A stretch of DNA of 64,000 nucleotides from Apostichopus japonicus (taxonomy: Eukaryota; Echinodermata; Holothuroidea; Aspidochirotida; Stichopodidae), in assembly GCF_037975245.1 (NCBI RefSeq), contig NC_092576.1:14898611-14962610 (forward strand). Reading direction: 5' to 3'. Below the pieces are notes generated by a model, which was given only the letters and a program-made list of their open reading frames with translations, ran no database searches and was not told the DNA's origin. The position numbers and the translations under genes were made by a program. Positions 21,990 through 35,200 of the stretch are shown here, piece by piece (positions within the stretch are counted from its first letter, which is position 1; every line of letters begins with the position of its first letter).

Positions 21990-23899
21990 CTAAAAAAAGA
22001 AGTAAAATGGCATTCAGAACCATACACAATCTAATCATACGAACTGATGTTCAAGTGATTTATATCTGAGTTTTGTAAAATGCTAAACATTCAATTGTTT
22101 TTTTTTTTATTGTAACTCACACTGGAAGACTCTGTTACCAATGTTTTTCTTCATTACCAAACCTATTACTTACTGACTTGTCAAACCCAACTGTTATATG
22201 GAAGTCCAATGGGAAATCTCTGAAGTGAGATGCAAGTCACATGCAGTGATCTAGCTGACAATCTAGATGGTAATTGTCACTAGGGACTATCATAGGCCTG
22301 GTAACCATTTTCATCACCTTTGAATGTGGGGTGGGGGGGGGGGCAGATGTATAAGTACCTGGATGCGTGATTGATAGTTAGACAGAAAATTGCCTTGGAA
22401 TCTGTCAGTGAGATGACAGGGTTACACCTAACTGATGTAGGAAGCATACATTGCTACAACCTATACATATGTATACTTTGGTATCTATATATTGTAAGCA
22501 TTTAGAAATGTTACAAAATAATCTTTGAAGGGAATTTGCAGAAATTGTTATATTAATGACAGAAATTCACACTGTAGAGTTACAGTATGGAAGGAAAGAC
22601 TTCTTGGTTATTAACCAAGGAGCAAATTTTACTTTAATAGATGTTGAAATAAGCATATGGGTTCATTGGGGATGAATTTTGGACAAAAGGCTATGGCTTT
22701 GTTGGTACTTTAGTTATGAACTGCATATGAATGCACGTACCTAAGACATTTTCTCGGATACTTCTTTATGACAACAATTCAACTACTGAATTCTGTTATG
22801 TTCATGTGTCATTCTTGCTTCATATCACAATTCAGTTTTCTTTTCATTTTGAAATTCATATCAGATAATTATGAAGTCCTATGTAAAGGTTTTCCTGTTG
22901 CTTTAATTATACGCAGCTAAAAAAAATACCAAAATGTGTTCTTAGCGGAATTTGTGTTATGGCTGCAGTACATGAAAATTCCCGACAGTACTGCGAGTCA
23001 TTAAGTCTACTGAATGTACCACCATCATGATCATCTTTAATATATGCTTAGTAAATTATAACTTTGAGAACAAATGAATGAGCTAGATCTTTCATTCTCT
23101 GGGCAATCTCCACACATACTCCTTATACTCTTGCACTGGCCAACAAAGGGATGCAAACTTTAAGCATCGGTTGATAACTTGATATGCATATGGTGAATGA
23201 CTTTGCAGTTACAATCATGCAAACAAATATTGCTTTTAGATGACAAAAAACAAAGTGATTTAGTAATAACTGTGCTGCTTGTGAACAGTATTTTCGACCC
23301 AGGCCTAGCATTTATAAGCTGAACGCATAAGGTGGTCCATATGTATTCCATTAACATGTAAGGCCTATGAGCTAGGATAGGTATTTGAAGAAAAAAAACA
23401 TGTTACACAACTTCCATTGCAGATTCCATCAAAATCAGGTGTACATGTGCCTCCTGCTGAAATGCCGATGAAAATAATACTTAGGTGGTGAACTTGTCAC
23501 CACTCGTGTCCTACAAGGACTCTTACAGAAATTGAAATGAACCTGATATTTCTATTGATTCAGCCACCTTCTCAGATCCCTTTCTTTCAAATTAGGGTCT
23601 TATACCAAAATACTCCTATCATTTGGTCAAATAAGTTCATGATAACATGTGGGATAAAACGAAAGCAAATTGTTGTGCATTTTTATTTGCTCTTTTTTCA
23701 ATTGTTTCTCTCAACACCCAGCTATCCTCCTGAATAGAAATTTATTCACCCACCCTCAAATTTGTCAAAGAGATTACACTAGGTCTATATTAGTTTTTAG
23801 GTCCATTCTGGTCACTATTCTAGCAATACTACAGTATATCACCAAGCAGTGTCTACATGTGATAATACATTGCAAATTTAATATAAATGATATAAACTT
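21990..23899. other. Intergenic or upstream intron; no exon recognised
   Basis: Searched by eye on the minus strand for the zinc-binding N-terminus of the integrase without success. G-run at 22328-22344. Confidence 0.4.
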
Positions 23900-23949
23900 G
23901 GTTTAACCATGGAGCTATAATCCCAGGTTTATAGCTCCATGGTTTAACC
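23900..23949. repeat. Near-perfect hairpin, 21-bp stem
   Basis: GGTTTAACCATGGAGCTATA pairs with TATAGCTCCATGGTTTAACC around an 8-base loop, one mismatch in 21 pairs. Confidence 0.85.
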
Positions 23950-25989
23950 TGCACTAATTTAATTGCAACATTGTTTTGTGCATATATTAACAACCTTAAT
24001 TACTGTGGAAGAATGTTTAATGAATATTCATACCATAACCATGTACATGTTTGCATAATTAAAATATCACCAGCAAAAAGGCCCATTAAACCGTACATTA
24101 TTAGCCAACACAGCTAACCTTCTGACAATGAAGTGATGGGCAGGTGGCCAACTGATTACCTATAGCATATATTCCACCTGCTGCAGTGTCTGTGCACATC
24201 CCGGCACCAATATATTAAAAACTATGGGAAAACCTCTAAAAAGAAAGAGATAATAAAATAAAACTCATTAATTTAATTGATCCTCCCAAATGGACAAGAC
24301 AGGGACCCCCCCCCTCTCCCTTGCTACCTTGTGTTTTAACTAGTAAGGGGACTAATCCCAGGACATATCTTTCAGAAAATCTGAAAAGTCCTATCCTGAA
24401 GATTTCTTTTTGTTTGTTACCTAGCAATTTCAAACACATAATCATTATTGAAATTAAAAGCTTGTATACTCATGGTAGCATGGGTACACACTACACAGCT
24501 GATATGTAACAGACAGCTGATCCGGGAGTTTTGGCAGCTACCACAGTAACATAAATTATACCAAGTAGGCTTTATTTCAGAGATTGCCAATCGGAGTGGC
24601 TTAAATTTGAATAAAGCAACTTATTTGCAAATAGGGTTAACTCTAGAAGTCCTACTCCTAGGCTACAGTAGGCTAGCCTATAGTAGCCTAATACTATTCG
24701 TGTCTTGCCGACTAATTATGCATCACGATATTCTCTAACACTAATAAAGTTTAGACTTTTCAGTTCTACTCTTAGGTGATTACAAATAATAAAATATACC
24801 TATAATCTGCAAGGCCCAAATGGCCAATGCACTTAGTTCAAGTTATATGCATATCTATGGAATCATTTTCTTCAGTGGAAATAATTTCTAAAAGTTTTTT
24901 ACAAATAAACAAATAATACACTTATCGCCAAACCCTTCATGTAAGCTTTAATTTTGTGGGCTTTGGTCAAGGGCCTATCTTCGTTGCCATGTGGGCCGAC
25001 GTAAACTAGATCGGCATCTCCCGTCAGTCTGAAACTCTTCGATCTTCCCCTTATCGATCTTTCTAGATTTAACGTAGACTTTTCAGGGTACAGTCCTGAC
25101 GAGAGATATTTTACAATGATAATGTAGGCCTACTCGTCATCGGTATCCAGCTCAGGAGAATTCATCTTGTAATATCAGATCGGGCTAAGTAAGTTAACGG
25201 TCTCAACTCTTAATGCAATTACTGTGCGTGCAAATATTCAACTACTAAGAAATTTTGGGCCCACGACATGTAACGTTAACGACGTAGACGGCACATTCGG
25301 CTTACTTCACTGAGTAAAAAGCAGTATACATTTTACAGTAGAATGCAAATACGCATGCGTGAAATAAAAACTTTGTCACACCTAGAACGTAGAGCGGGAG
25401 ATTTCCACATTTCCCGCGTACTGAATAAAATATGTTGACTCTGACCAGGGAGTTTTTCCATAACAACTCCCTGCTCTGACCCCGGATTTGACCTCCATGC
25501 TCCGGATGGCGGGGAACTTTCCGCCGCCGCGTACCGGTTGAAATACATTTACCTTCAACCTACATGGTTGATCTTTCTCCAACGTTTAGAAATTCCGACC
25601 TTCCAAACAACTACCCTAATGGTAGTAACGATTAATAAGCAGCAGAGTCAGACAGACAGACATGACTAATTAGTTCAGAAGATAATTTAACATTATGCAG
25701 CCTTCTGACACTGACAGTCGACGATCGAAATATAGCGGACAGCGCCCCTCTGGGTGTAGTCTCCACGAGAATAATAACATTTGCCGCCTCCTTCCCACAA
25801 CAGTCGACACTCGGAGTATTAGTTATGCTTTAACCGAGTTTTGAGGGTGCATGCCGACCGATATATCATTGTCAACTTGGTCTTTGCTGGTAAATTACCT
25901 CCTCCTTAAAGGTCATAAGGGAACGTAGATAGGGCCAGGAAACGTTTGTCACTCAACAGAACCACGTTAAAGCTCTTTAAAGAGAACCC
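23950..25989. other. Intergenic; one smaller hairpin at 25444-25473
   Basis: Open frames near 25333-25582 (minus) have no recognisable domain. CCAGGGAGTT and AACTCCCTG form a hairpin at 25444-25473, related to the one at 56078-56106. Confidence 0.4.
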
Positions 25990-26101
25990 GGACACTTTCC
26001 ACGGTGGCGTAGAAAGCAAGGGAAAGTGTCCCTGAGACACTATTCACGCACATGAGACACTATATCCTAGTAATTAGTGTTCTACGGACGCACGGACACT
26101 C
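25990..26101. other. Second island of GTGTCC/GGACAC-like motifs, upstream of AP-3 mu
   Basis: Contains CCGGACACT, AGTGTCCCTGAGACACT, ATGAGACACT and ACGGACACT within 110 bases. It lies 130 bases before the AP-3 mu start codon, so it may also act as promoter-proximal sequence. Its inner end, read on the minus strand, partly matches the start of the 10.8-kb island. Confidence 0.4.
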
Positions 26102-26229
26102 ATTACTGCCACACCTATACCACTCGATAAGTTACGTACAGTTAAGTTACACATCACGGTTTATGAGGTGACTGACTGGACCTAATACTAGCCCTTTTTC
26201 TCCCGCATATTTACCTATCTGATCTCAAA

Positions 26230-26264
26230 ATGATCAGTAGCTTGTTTATAATCAACGCTTCTGG
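26230..26264 (+). CDS. AP3M: AP-3 mu exon 1 (start codon)
   Basis: MISSLFIINASG; matches the conserved N-terminus. Donor CTGG/GTGAGT. Chosen ATG is the only one giving the family start. Confidence 0.85.
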
Positions 26265-29200
26265 GTGAGTTTTCTTCATACAGAAATGTCTAACATAGCC
26301 TATGTTGTATTTGTCCGTAGCCTAACTAGGCCAAAAGTAGGCTAGAAATGGTAGTAGTATTTAGGTTAGGCTATAGCTTACAACTAACACTGTAGCCTAG
26401 GCAGTATCACTGCACTACAGGCCTAAGGTAGGCTTTACTGAGGACAGCATTATGACCAAATGCAACGTTTTGTTTAAGTATTAAAGTGGTACACCACTCT
26501 TGAAGGTTGTTACTTATTTCAGCAGATTGATAGTGATAACCTTTCACTCATTTGAATTTGAAGCTATAGCCTAGGCCCTAGTCGAGGGATCATGTGTTCT
26601 TCTGTTCTGCATTATGCTCTATTGAAATTCATGATTTTTATACCATGTATCATAGAAAGTTAGCAAACTTGAAGTTGAAGTAGGCCGTATCCAAGCAAAT
26701 CTCCACATGCGTGTTTTTTACAAATTTACAAAACATTTTCAAAAGTCAAAGTAAGCTGTATACATATCTAGGCTGGCCTAAACTGTTATTTGTTTGTGTC
26801 CAATGTAATGAATGAATAGGAGAACTGAATATTAATTTATTGCATAAAAAGTATTGCTATTAAAGGAGGTCAATTAATATTATGCAAGTAAATTCTGCTT
26901 TTAAAGGCATTGAAGACCACACCACATGCGTCCATCTGAAAAAGTTAACTTTCTGTTGCTTGCAAGTGACGTTTTGTTCGTGTCGCTTCAAAATGCAGAC
27001 TGTAATAAAACTTGATACCTTAATTGTTATCTTTAGCTGGACCTGAGATGCCCATCGCTGTATCGTTTGTATACTGTGCTGTGGGTATTGACCGCAGCTG
27101 TATGTACTGACTGTACACTAGTGTCTAATAACCGACACTGTAGCAAGGTGTGTGTGTATTTTCTGGGATCGATGGTGGTGTTTAACACTCTGTTACACCT
27201 CATTCGAAACTAGGTCAAATTACCGGCATTAGACATTTCTTTTTGCGCGATTCTTCACACCCTTTAAGTAGAAGTCCTGAATAATAATAGGTCCCGGTAT
27301 GGTGCGTAAAAATGTAGCTATTAAATAATGAGCACTCTTTGCCAGTTTAAAGTCTTAAGTGCATCATGAATGGACACACTATGCTACAATGTCAAAAGTG
27401 AATGCAGGGCTACTTGAGAGATAGATAGCCTAGTAGTTCCAAGATGTATAGATGCCCAGTCGACTCCTTTACCCACTCTGTAGCCGAGGATCCATGCCAA
27501 GTTTTGTAGTCAGTTTTGCGACCACACAAGTCTTGGACCACACTTCCTAGCATCGGAGCAGCCATTTCAGAATATTGGCCTTGGCCGTATCTCTGCTTCC
27601 ACGGCAGGATATTAAGTACTGTAGTCTTGAACTTAGGCTAGATTCTATTAATATGTTGGCAACTTGGGAGTTGGAATATATGATGGCAACTGGGTGAAGG
27701 AGAAAGTATAGTTAGCTCTGGCAATGTTGACTGGGCATCCTTGCATCAAGACGCTAGGATCGGCCTCCGGAGTGGCCCTGGATACTGTATATTCTATAGT
27801 TTCTCCCTTTTCAATAGCCTAAGTTAGTACTAGGATATTGGCTAGCCCTGGCCTAAGTGATATAGGCTATAACCACTAGATGGGTGCCATCTAGGAGTCC
27901 TATTGGTGCAACATTTCAATCGCTTTTTCCAATTGTCACAAAAGTTAAGAAGGAATGTAATTGTCCTTGCTAAAAAATAAATAGGAATGCCTGGTTTAAC
28001 ATGGCCATATTTCTATCTACAGTTAAGGCTGAATGCTAATCTATTTCTTTCTTCAGAACCTTAAAATGGAACCTTCAGGTGCAGGAAATAAATTCTTTCT
28101 TTGCTATCAGTAACAGTCGATAAACCGGATATTTTAAAGTCTCAAGACACAAACTATTTCAAGCTAATCGCAGGAATCAATCCACAAGATCACATTCATG
28201 ATGAAAATCAGAAAAATTTGGTTATATTTTCAGATACCCACAGAAATATTTCTGACTGGCCTTGAAACTCAGTATCTCTGTAAGCAATGTTTGTTTGTGT
28301 TTTGCTAAATCTATCCTGCTAGGAATCTATGTTCCATCTAATTATGTGTGTACAGTTGTTATTCAACTATCATTTTTATTAGTTATAAAGTTTAAGCATC
28401 ATCTTTTTAAAGCCAGAATGTTTGAGATCCAGAAACGAAACACTGATGCAATTTTGAATTGTTTGTGGGTTTCTTTTGTGATTAATCTTTCTACAGCGAC
28501 ATCTTTATGGAGAAACACTGGAAGAGAGTCATCAGCAGGTCTGTTTGTGACTACTTCTTTGAGGCTCAAGAAAAAGTAAGTTTTTTCTTTTTCTTAGTAA
28601 ATGAATTCATACCACCATGAACATGATTTGAAAATTTGTAATATAGTTTGGCTTAATCTTTTGTATTAAATAGTTATGTAGAGTTACAATAATAGTTGTA
28701 AGAAATAGAGAGATGAAAATGTATTATATATGGTAGTGTTTTGGGCGATCTAGTATATATACAGTATATAATCACAAAGCAGAATGTTGCATGTTGTACA
28801 TTGCACACGGCTCTGATGTCACTCAGTATACAGAACAAGTGGAACAGTTAATTGTGGTATGACTGAAAATGTGCCACAGAATAATATTCTGTAGTAAACA
28901 GTATTACAGTAGATAAAGTACTAGATAGTAGATACAGTACTTGATCAAGTATCATATAGTACTTGATAAAGTATCATGTATAGTACTTGATACAGTTCTA
29001 GATATAGTGCTACTGTAGATACAGCTTCAGATACCATACTAGATACAGTACTCGATAAAGTATCATAGTACTTGATACAGTACTACTGTAAATACAGTAC
29101 TAGATAAAGTACTTGATAAATTACTTGATGAAGTATCATACATAGTACTTGATACAGTACTGTACATGATACAATGGATATAAAGTACTAGATCCAGTAC

Positions 29201-32200
29201 TTTTAACAGTATTAGGTACAGTACACCTAAATCATTTTACTGAAATTAACTGTCCATATACTGTATGCTACTTTCCTTTCAGGCTTCCAGTAATGAAGAT
29301 GTTCCAGCAGTGATAGCTACACCCAAGGGCGTAGGAACCGGGGGCTGGGGGCGCCAGCCCCCCCAGTGAAAAATGTGGAGGGGCGGAAGTATCATTCCGC
29401 CCCCCCAGGTTCGCAAGTCAGAAATCCCCTTTTTCATTTCCAAATGAGCAAAAAAATCTCATTTGGAGCACAAAATTGCATCTAAGGCCAGGTGAAAATG
29501 CAAAATTAAGTTTCCAAATGGAGTGAGTGTTGAAGTGTGCTATATTGCACCAAATTGCATCTGAGGCCACCTGGAAATGCAAAAAATTCCAAAGGGGAGG
29601 GGGACACCCCCTCCCCCTAGACCCCTCCCCCAGGCCGGCCATCAGTCTTCAGCCCCCCCCCCCCACTCAAAAGTACCTTCCTACGCCACTGGCTACACCA
29701 CATCACTACCTCATTAGTATCTATCATAAACAACTGTACTTTGTAGCTGTAGTACAAACTGAAGGTGAGTAAATGGGTGATAGCCACACCATACTACTGC
29801 CTCATTAAGTATCTATCATAAACAACTGTACTTTGTAGCTGTAGTACAAACTGAAGGTGAGTAAATGGGTGATAGCCACACCCCACTACTACCTCATTAG
29901 TATGTATCATAAATAACTGTACTTTGTAGCTGTAGTACAAACTGAAGGTGAGTAAATGGGTGATAGCCACACCCCCACAACTACCTCATTAGCATCTATC
30001 ATAAACAACTGTACTTTGTAGCTGTAGTACAAACTGAAGGTGAGTCAATGGGTGATAGCCACACCATACTACTGCCTCATTAAGTATCTGTCATAAACAA
30101 CTGTACTTTGTAGCTGTAGTACAAACTGAAGGTGAGTCAATGGGTGATAGCCACACCATACTACTACCTCATTAAGTATCTATCATGAACAACTGTACTT
30201 TGTAGCTGTAGTATAAACTGAAGGTGAGTAAATGGGTGATAGCCACACCCCACTACTACCTCATTAGTATCTATCATAAATAACTGTACTTTGTAGCTGT
30301 AGTACAAACTGAAGGTGAGTAAATGGGTGATAGCCACACCCCACTACTACCTCATTAGTATCTATCATAAACAACTGTACTTTGTAGCTTTAGTACAAAC
30401 TGAAGGTGAGTAAATGGGTGATAGCCATAGCATACTACTACCTCATTAAGTATCTATCATAAACAACTGTACTTTGTAGCTGTAGTACAAACTGGAGGTA
30501 AGTAAATGGGTGATAGCCACACCCCACTACTACCTCATTAAGTATCTATCATAAACAACTGTACTTTGTAGCTGTAGTACAAACTAAAGGTAAGTAAATG
30601 GGTGATAGCCACACCCCACTACTACCTCATTAGTATCTATCATAAACAACTTCACTTTTAAGCTGTAGTACAAACTGAAGGTGAGTAAACGGGTGATAGC
30701 CACACCCCACTACTACCTCATTAGTATCTATCATAAATAACTGTACTGTAAGGCTGTAGTGCAAACTAAAACTGAAATTTCAAACGGTTGAATTATTTCT
30801 TTTTGAAGTTGGTGGAGCCGAGAGTTAATTCCCTGCAAACAGAGCAAGTACCTACGTTTGATATACTTTGGAATGTTCCTGTGAGGGATGTTCTCATTAT
30901 TGACATATAATTCTGTCCTGTATATATAATTATTTGAATTCCTGTAGTAACCATGCTTCTGTTCTCTTCTTACAGTCTCTCCTCTATTCGTGATTGAATT
31001 CCTTCATCGCATCATAAACACATTCGAAGACTATTTCAGTGATTGCACGGAAACTTCCATCAAGGAAAATTATGTTGTTGTCTATGAGGTGAGAAGAAAA
31101 TAAAGTTGGTGGTGCTTTTTTCTTGGAAACTACAATAACACGCTGTTGAGTGAATAGTATTCTAGTATCTAGATCTGCAATCATCTCATAGTTATTTTAA
31201 AGGGTATCCAATTATCTGTGAATATTATTTGGCTGGTAAGAATGATAAGAAGTCACTACCCAACCCAAGTACAGCTTTTAATAGGTCTCTTCCTTAAAGC
31301 TTCCTATTTATAAAATGGTTTGAAATTTGTGCTGGAATATTAAAGAGCTGAAGTGGCAGATGTGAATTTTTAAGCTTTCTCTGCTAATTTTCCTTATCAC
31401 AAGATGGGCAGTGAGAGGGGTTATGGGGGGGGGGGGGAGGCAAGGTCAGAGGCAGGAAAGAAACTTTTTATTACTTGGGGTAAAATTCACCAATGTTTTG
31501 GCAAGAGCTGGTTGATTGACATCATAACAGTTGAAACAATTTCTGTGTTTTTGGGGTATTTATTAAAATCGTTCAGTTACCCATTTTCATCCAGGAGAAA
31601 AGTTTACAAATATGGATCCTGCTTCAAAATTAAAACTTAACTTGTAAAAACAAGAGAACAATCACATGGCCAAAATTCCAATGAAAGGAGACTCAAGCTG
31701 AAAATCAGACAAGTCTGGGGAAGTAATCCCTCAGTTTTTGTGGCCATATCGTCTTTGCCTTATCTTAAATTACAAGTCTTTTGCTCCTACAATGATCACC
31801 TGCTGTGATGTATTCCACAATGTGATTCTGATATTAGGTTGATTGTGTTAAACTCTCTGAAACAGGTTAAAGATTCTCTGTACTGAGATGGTTTCTTTAT
31901 TCCACAATGTGATTCTGATATTAGGTTGATTGTGTTAAACTCTCTGAAACAGGTTAAAGGTTCTCTGTACTGAGATGGTTTCTTTATTCCACAATGTGGT
32001 GCCGATATTAGGTTTGATTGTGTTCAAACTCTCTAAAACAGGTAAGGTTCTCTGTACTGAGATGGTTTCTCTATTTCTTATTTTTTTGTTCGCAGTCCGA
32101 GAGAGTGTTATCTTTTGTTCCACCTGATAGTAACTTCAGACTGCTTTCATACCATATAGGAGCATCAAAGTAAGTCCACAATAGAATAGCATGGCAGCAA

Positions 32201-35200
32201 AGTGTACATGACATAGCAAGATAGCAGAGCATGGTACAGTAGCATTGCATCACAGCATTGCATAGCATGTCATAGCATAGCATGATAGCATAGTGTACAT
32301 GATGTAGCTTATAGCAGAGCATGGTACAGTAGCATTGCATCACAGCATTGCATAGCATGTCATAGCATAGCATGACAGCATAGTGTACATGATGTAGCTT
32401 ATAGCAGAGCATGGTACAGTAGCATAGCATCACAGCATTGCATAGCATGTCATAGCATAGCATGATAGCATAGTGTACATGATGTAGCTTATAGCAGAGC
32501 ATGGTACAGTAGCATAGCATCACAGCATTGCATAGCATGTCGTAGCATAGCATGACAGCATAGTGTACATGACATAGCTAAATAGCAGAGCATGGTACAG
32601 TAGCATAGCATCCAAACATTACATAGCATGACAGCATAGTGTACATGACGTAGCTTATAGCAGAGCATGGTATAGCACTGAAGCATACCATGACATACAG
32701 TATCATAGCATCACATCATTGCACTGCATTGCATAGCATAGCCTGACAACATAGAGTATATGACATAGCTTATAGCCTGGTATAGCACTGTAGCATACCA
32801 TGACATACAGTATCATAGCATCACAACATTGCACAGCATAGCATAGAATGGCATGACAGCATAGAGTATATGACACAGCTTATACCAGAGCATGGTATAA
32901 CACTGTAGCATACCATGACATACAAAGCATCACAACATAGCATGGCATAGCATATGTCATAGCATATCATGATAGATCTTAGCTTATCATGACATACCAT
33001 AGCATATTGTAGTATGACAGGCCATTATCGTGTCAGTTGCTTACATGATGCTATGGTAATAATTTCAATACTGAAGTCGCATGTGTATTCTGTTGCCTTG
33101 TATATCCAGCACCCATGGAAATGCATGTTACTAGCGATCTTCTTGTCATGGAAAACTTGGAAAAGTCATGCAAGTTGGATCGGGCATTGTGCTGAAGTTT
33201 GATGAAAAAAGTCTTCCAAACATATAAGCAGAAAACATTTTAAAACTTACTGAAATTTTGGAATTGCCACAAAAGTTCTGCCTATGTGGAGATAAAAGTG
33301 CCTAAATAACAGTATCTCACAAAAATGGTCGGGAGGTTCTCAGGCTGGTGTACAGTTAGATAATTAGATTAATGAGTGAGATAATGGTACATTTTATTTA
33401 CTTTGTATGCCTTCATTCAAGAAATGTAAGGTTTGTTCACAATAATGTAACGTTATTTTTTATTTGTCATGAAGTGTAGATGATTATATCGTTAATGTAA
33501 ATTGTGTTTGGTTCTTGTTAAGTTTAACAGCTATTCCGGTTTACGTGCGTCCAAACATAACTATACGAGAGGGTTCGGGGAAATTTTAACTCAGCATTGG
33601 ACCAAAGCAAACCATGGGAAAACTGGTAAGGTTCTATTATAACATATGTATAACAAAAGTAGAGTAATTAATCACTAGATTGTATCACTTCAAATGGTTT
33701 AACTGGTAAACAGTCCAACCGTGGTTCCGTTTACTGAGCATCAAAACCGCGATAGTCTGTGTTGCTGCTTGCTGCTGTGTTTAGTTCTCATAAGACAACC
33801 ATGAATTTTGCCTTTCTGATGCTCGATAGAAATTGATCAGGTTACTGTGATTAGACAGTACCTTTACATTACAGAACAAGTCTCCTTTTATGATGTAAAT
33901 TAGGTATGTAAATTAGGTTGAGGCGAAATACTACATTTGTGGCTGGTACGTACTTTCGGGAAGTGGTCTTAACATGCCATGTTAACTTTGTAAAATCACC
34001 TTCTTTTCGTATCCGTCGGTCTTTTGGAATGAAAGGCTTTGTCAAGGAGGTTGAAGCAGCAGTCACCAGTTTTCAAATCAGATCAGATTTTCAAATTATG
34101 AAATTATCAGGATAAAGTGTGATAAGTGGTGTTTATTTTGTGCATTATGATCATTTGATAAAGCATATGTCAATTGTGTCTTATAAAATTGATATAATAG
34201 TTAAGTTTTTTTATTATACGATGTTTACCAGTTTTACAAGGGAGTTGTATTTGTTAATTAAGCTCACAGGTCTCTAATATGATTCAGCTCTGTAATCACT
34301 ATGCCTTGCTATACAAGAATTGAATGCTTGAACATTGCGATTACAGGTGATTACATCAGCTTTTTTTCGGTTGTTTTACAAAGCTCTAAGATATTTACCG
34401 AACCTTAAATAGGTTTAAAAAATAGGTCATTATGCTATATTTTCTTATCAAGTCAAATGTGAAAAAAATGCCATCTGATGTAAAAGATGTCTTTGCCCAG
34501 AAATATTTTCATGTTAACATTAGAAACATACAAAAAGCATATCAGCGGGGCTAATATTCTTACCATTTTTATCGTTGGTAAATAGGCTTTTATTATCGAA
34601 CGATATCAACAATTTACAAAAATCACCTCAAAATCGGCTCTCAGTTCATCTGTCCATTTCTTCTTTCCTATTATATTCTTTGTGCAGGTGGAAGACGTGG
34701 TTGTGACATCAGATTTCCCTAAGCAAGTCTTAAACATGAACCTGACACCCAATCAAGGCACCTACAGCTTTGACCCGGTCAACAAGACCCTCCGCTGGGA
34801 GGTCGGAAAGATCAACCCCCAGAAACAGATTCCAAACATCAAGGGCACGGTGAGATGAATCAGTTTAACCGAGAAGTATAACCTAAGCGGACTTGGTGCT
34901 CTCCATGATATTCATCGCAGTCTTAATGCGGGGAATCATTTATCCGATATTGCATAGGGAAATGGGCTATAGAAGTGCTTTACAAGTGTTAAGATCTGTG
35001 GCATGTTTGTATAGTTCACAGTAACAAGAAGACTGGACAAACTTCAGAGGCCTCGATAAACTGCTACACACACAAATTGGAACCCTAAATTATTGCCACT
35101 AGGGGTCTATGTGCGTCTAGGCGTATGTGTTATTCTATCTTTCGTTGCGTTTGTTTTTTATTGTGCCTGTGAAATGATTGGTCAACCCATGGCAACCTTC

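Noticed and set aside
10812-26101. Polinton/Maverick element
   Set aside because: An integrase is present, but no DNA polymerase B, packaging ATPase, protease or capsid genes and no long terminal inverted repeats were found.
32071-32686. 160-codon minus-strand frame rich in MLCYDMLCNAV
   Set aside because: Pure by-product of the GCATAGCAT tandem repeat; no start context or conservation.
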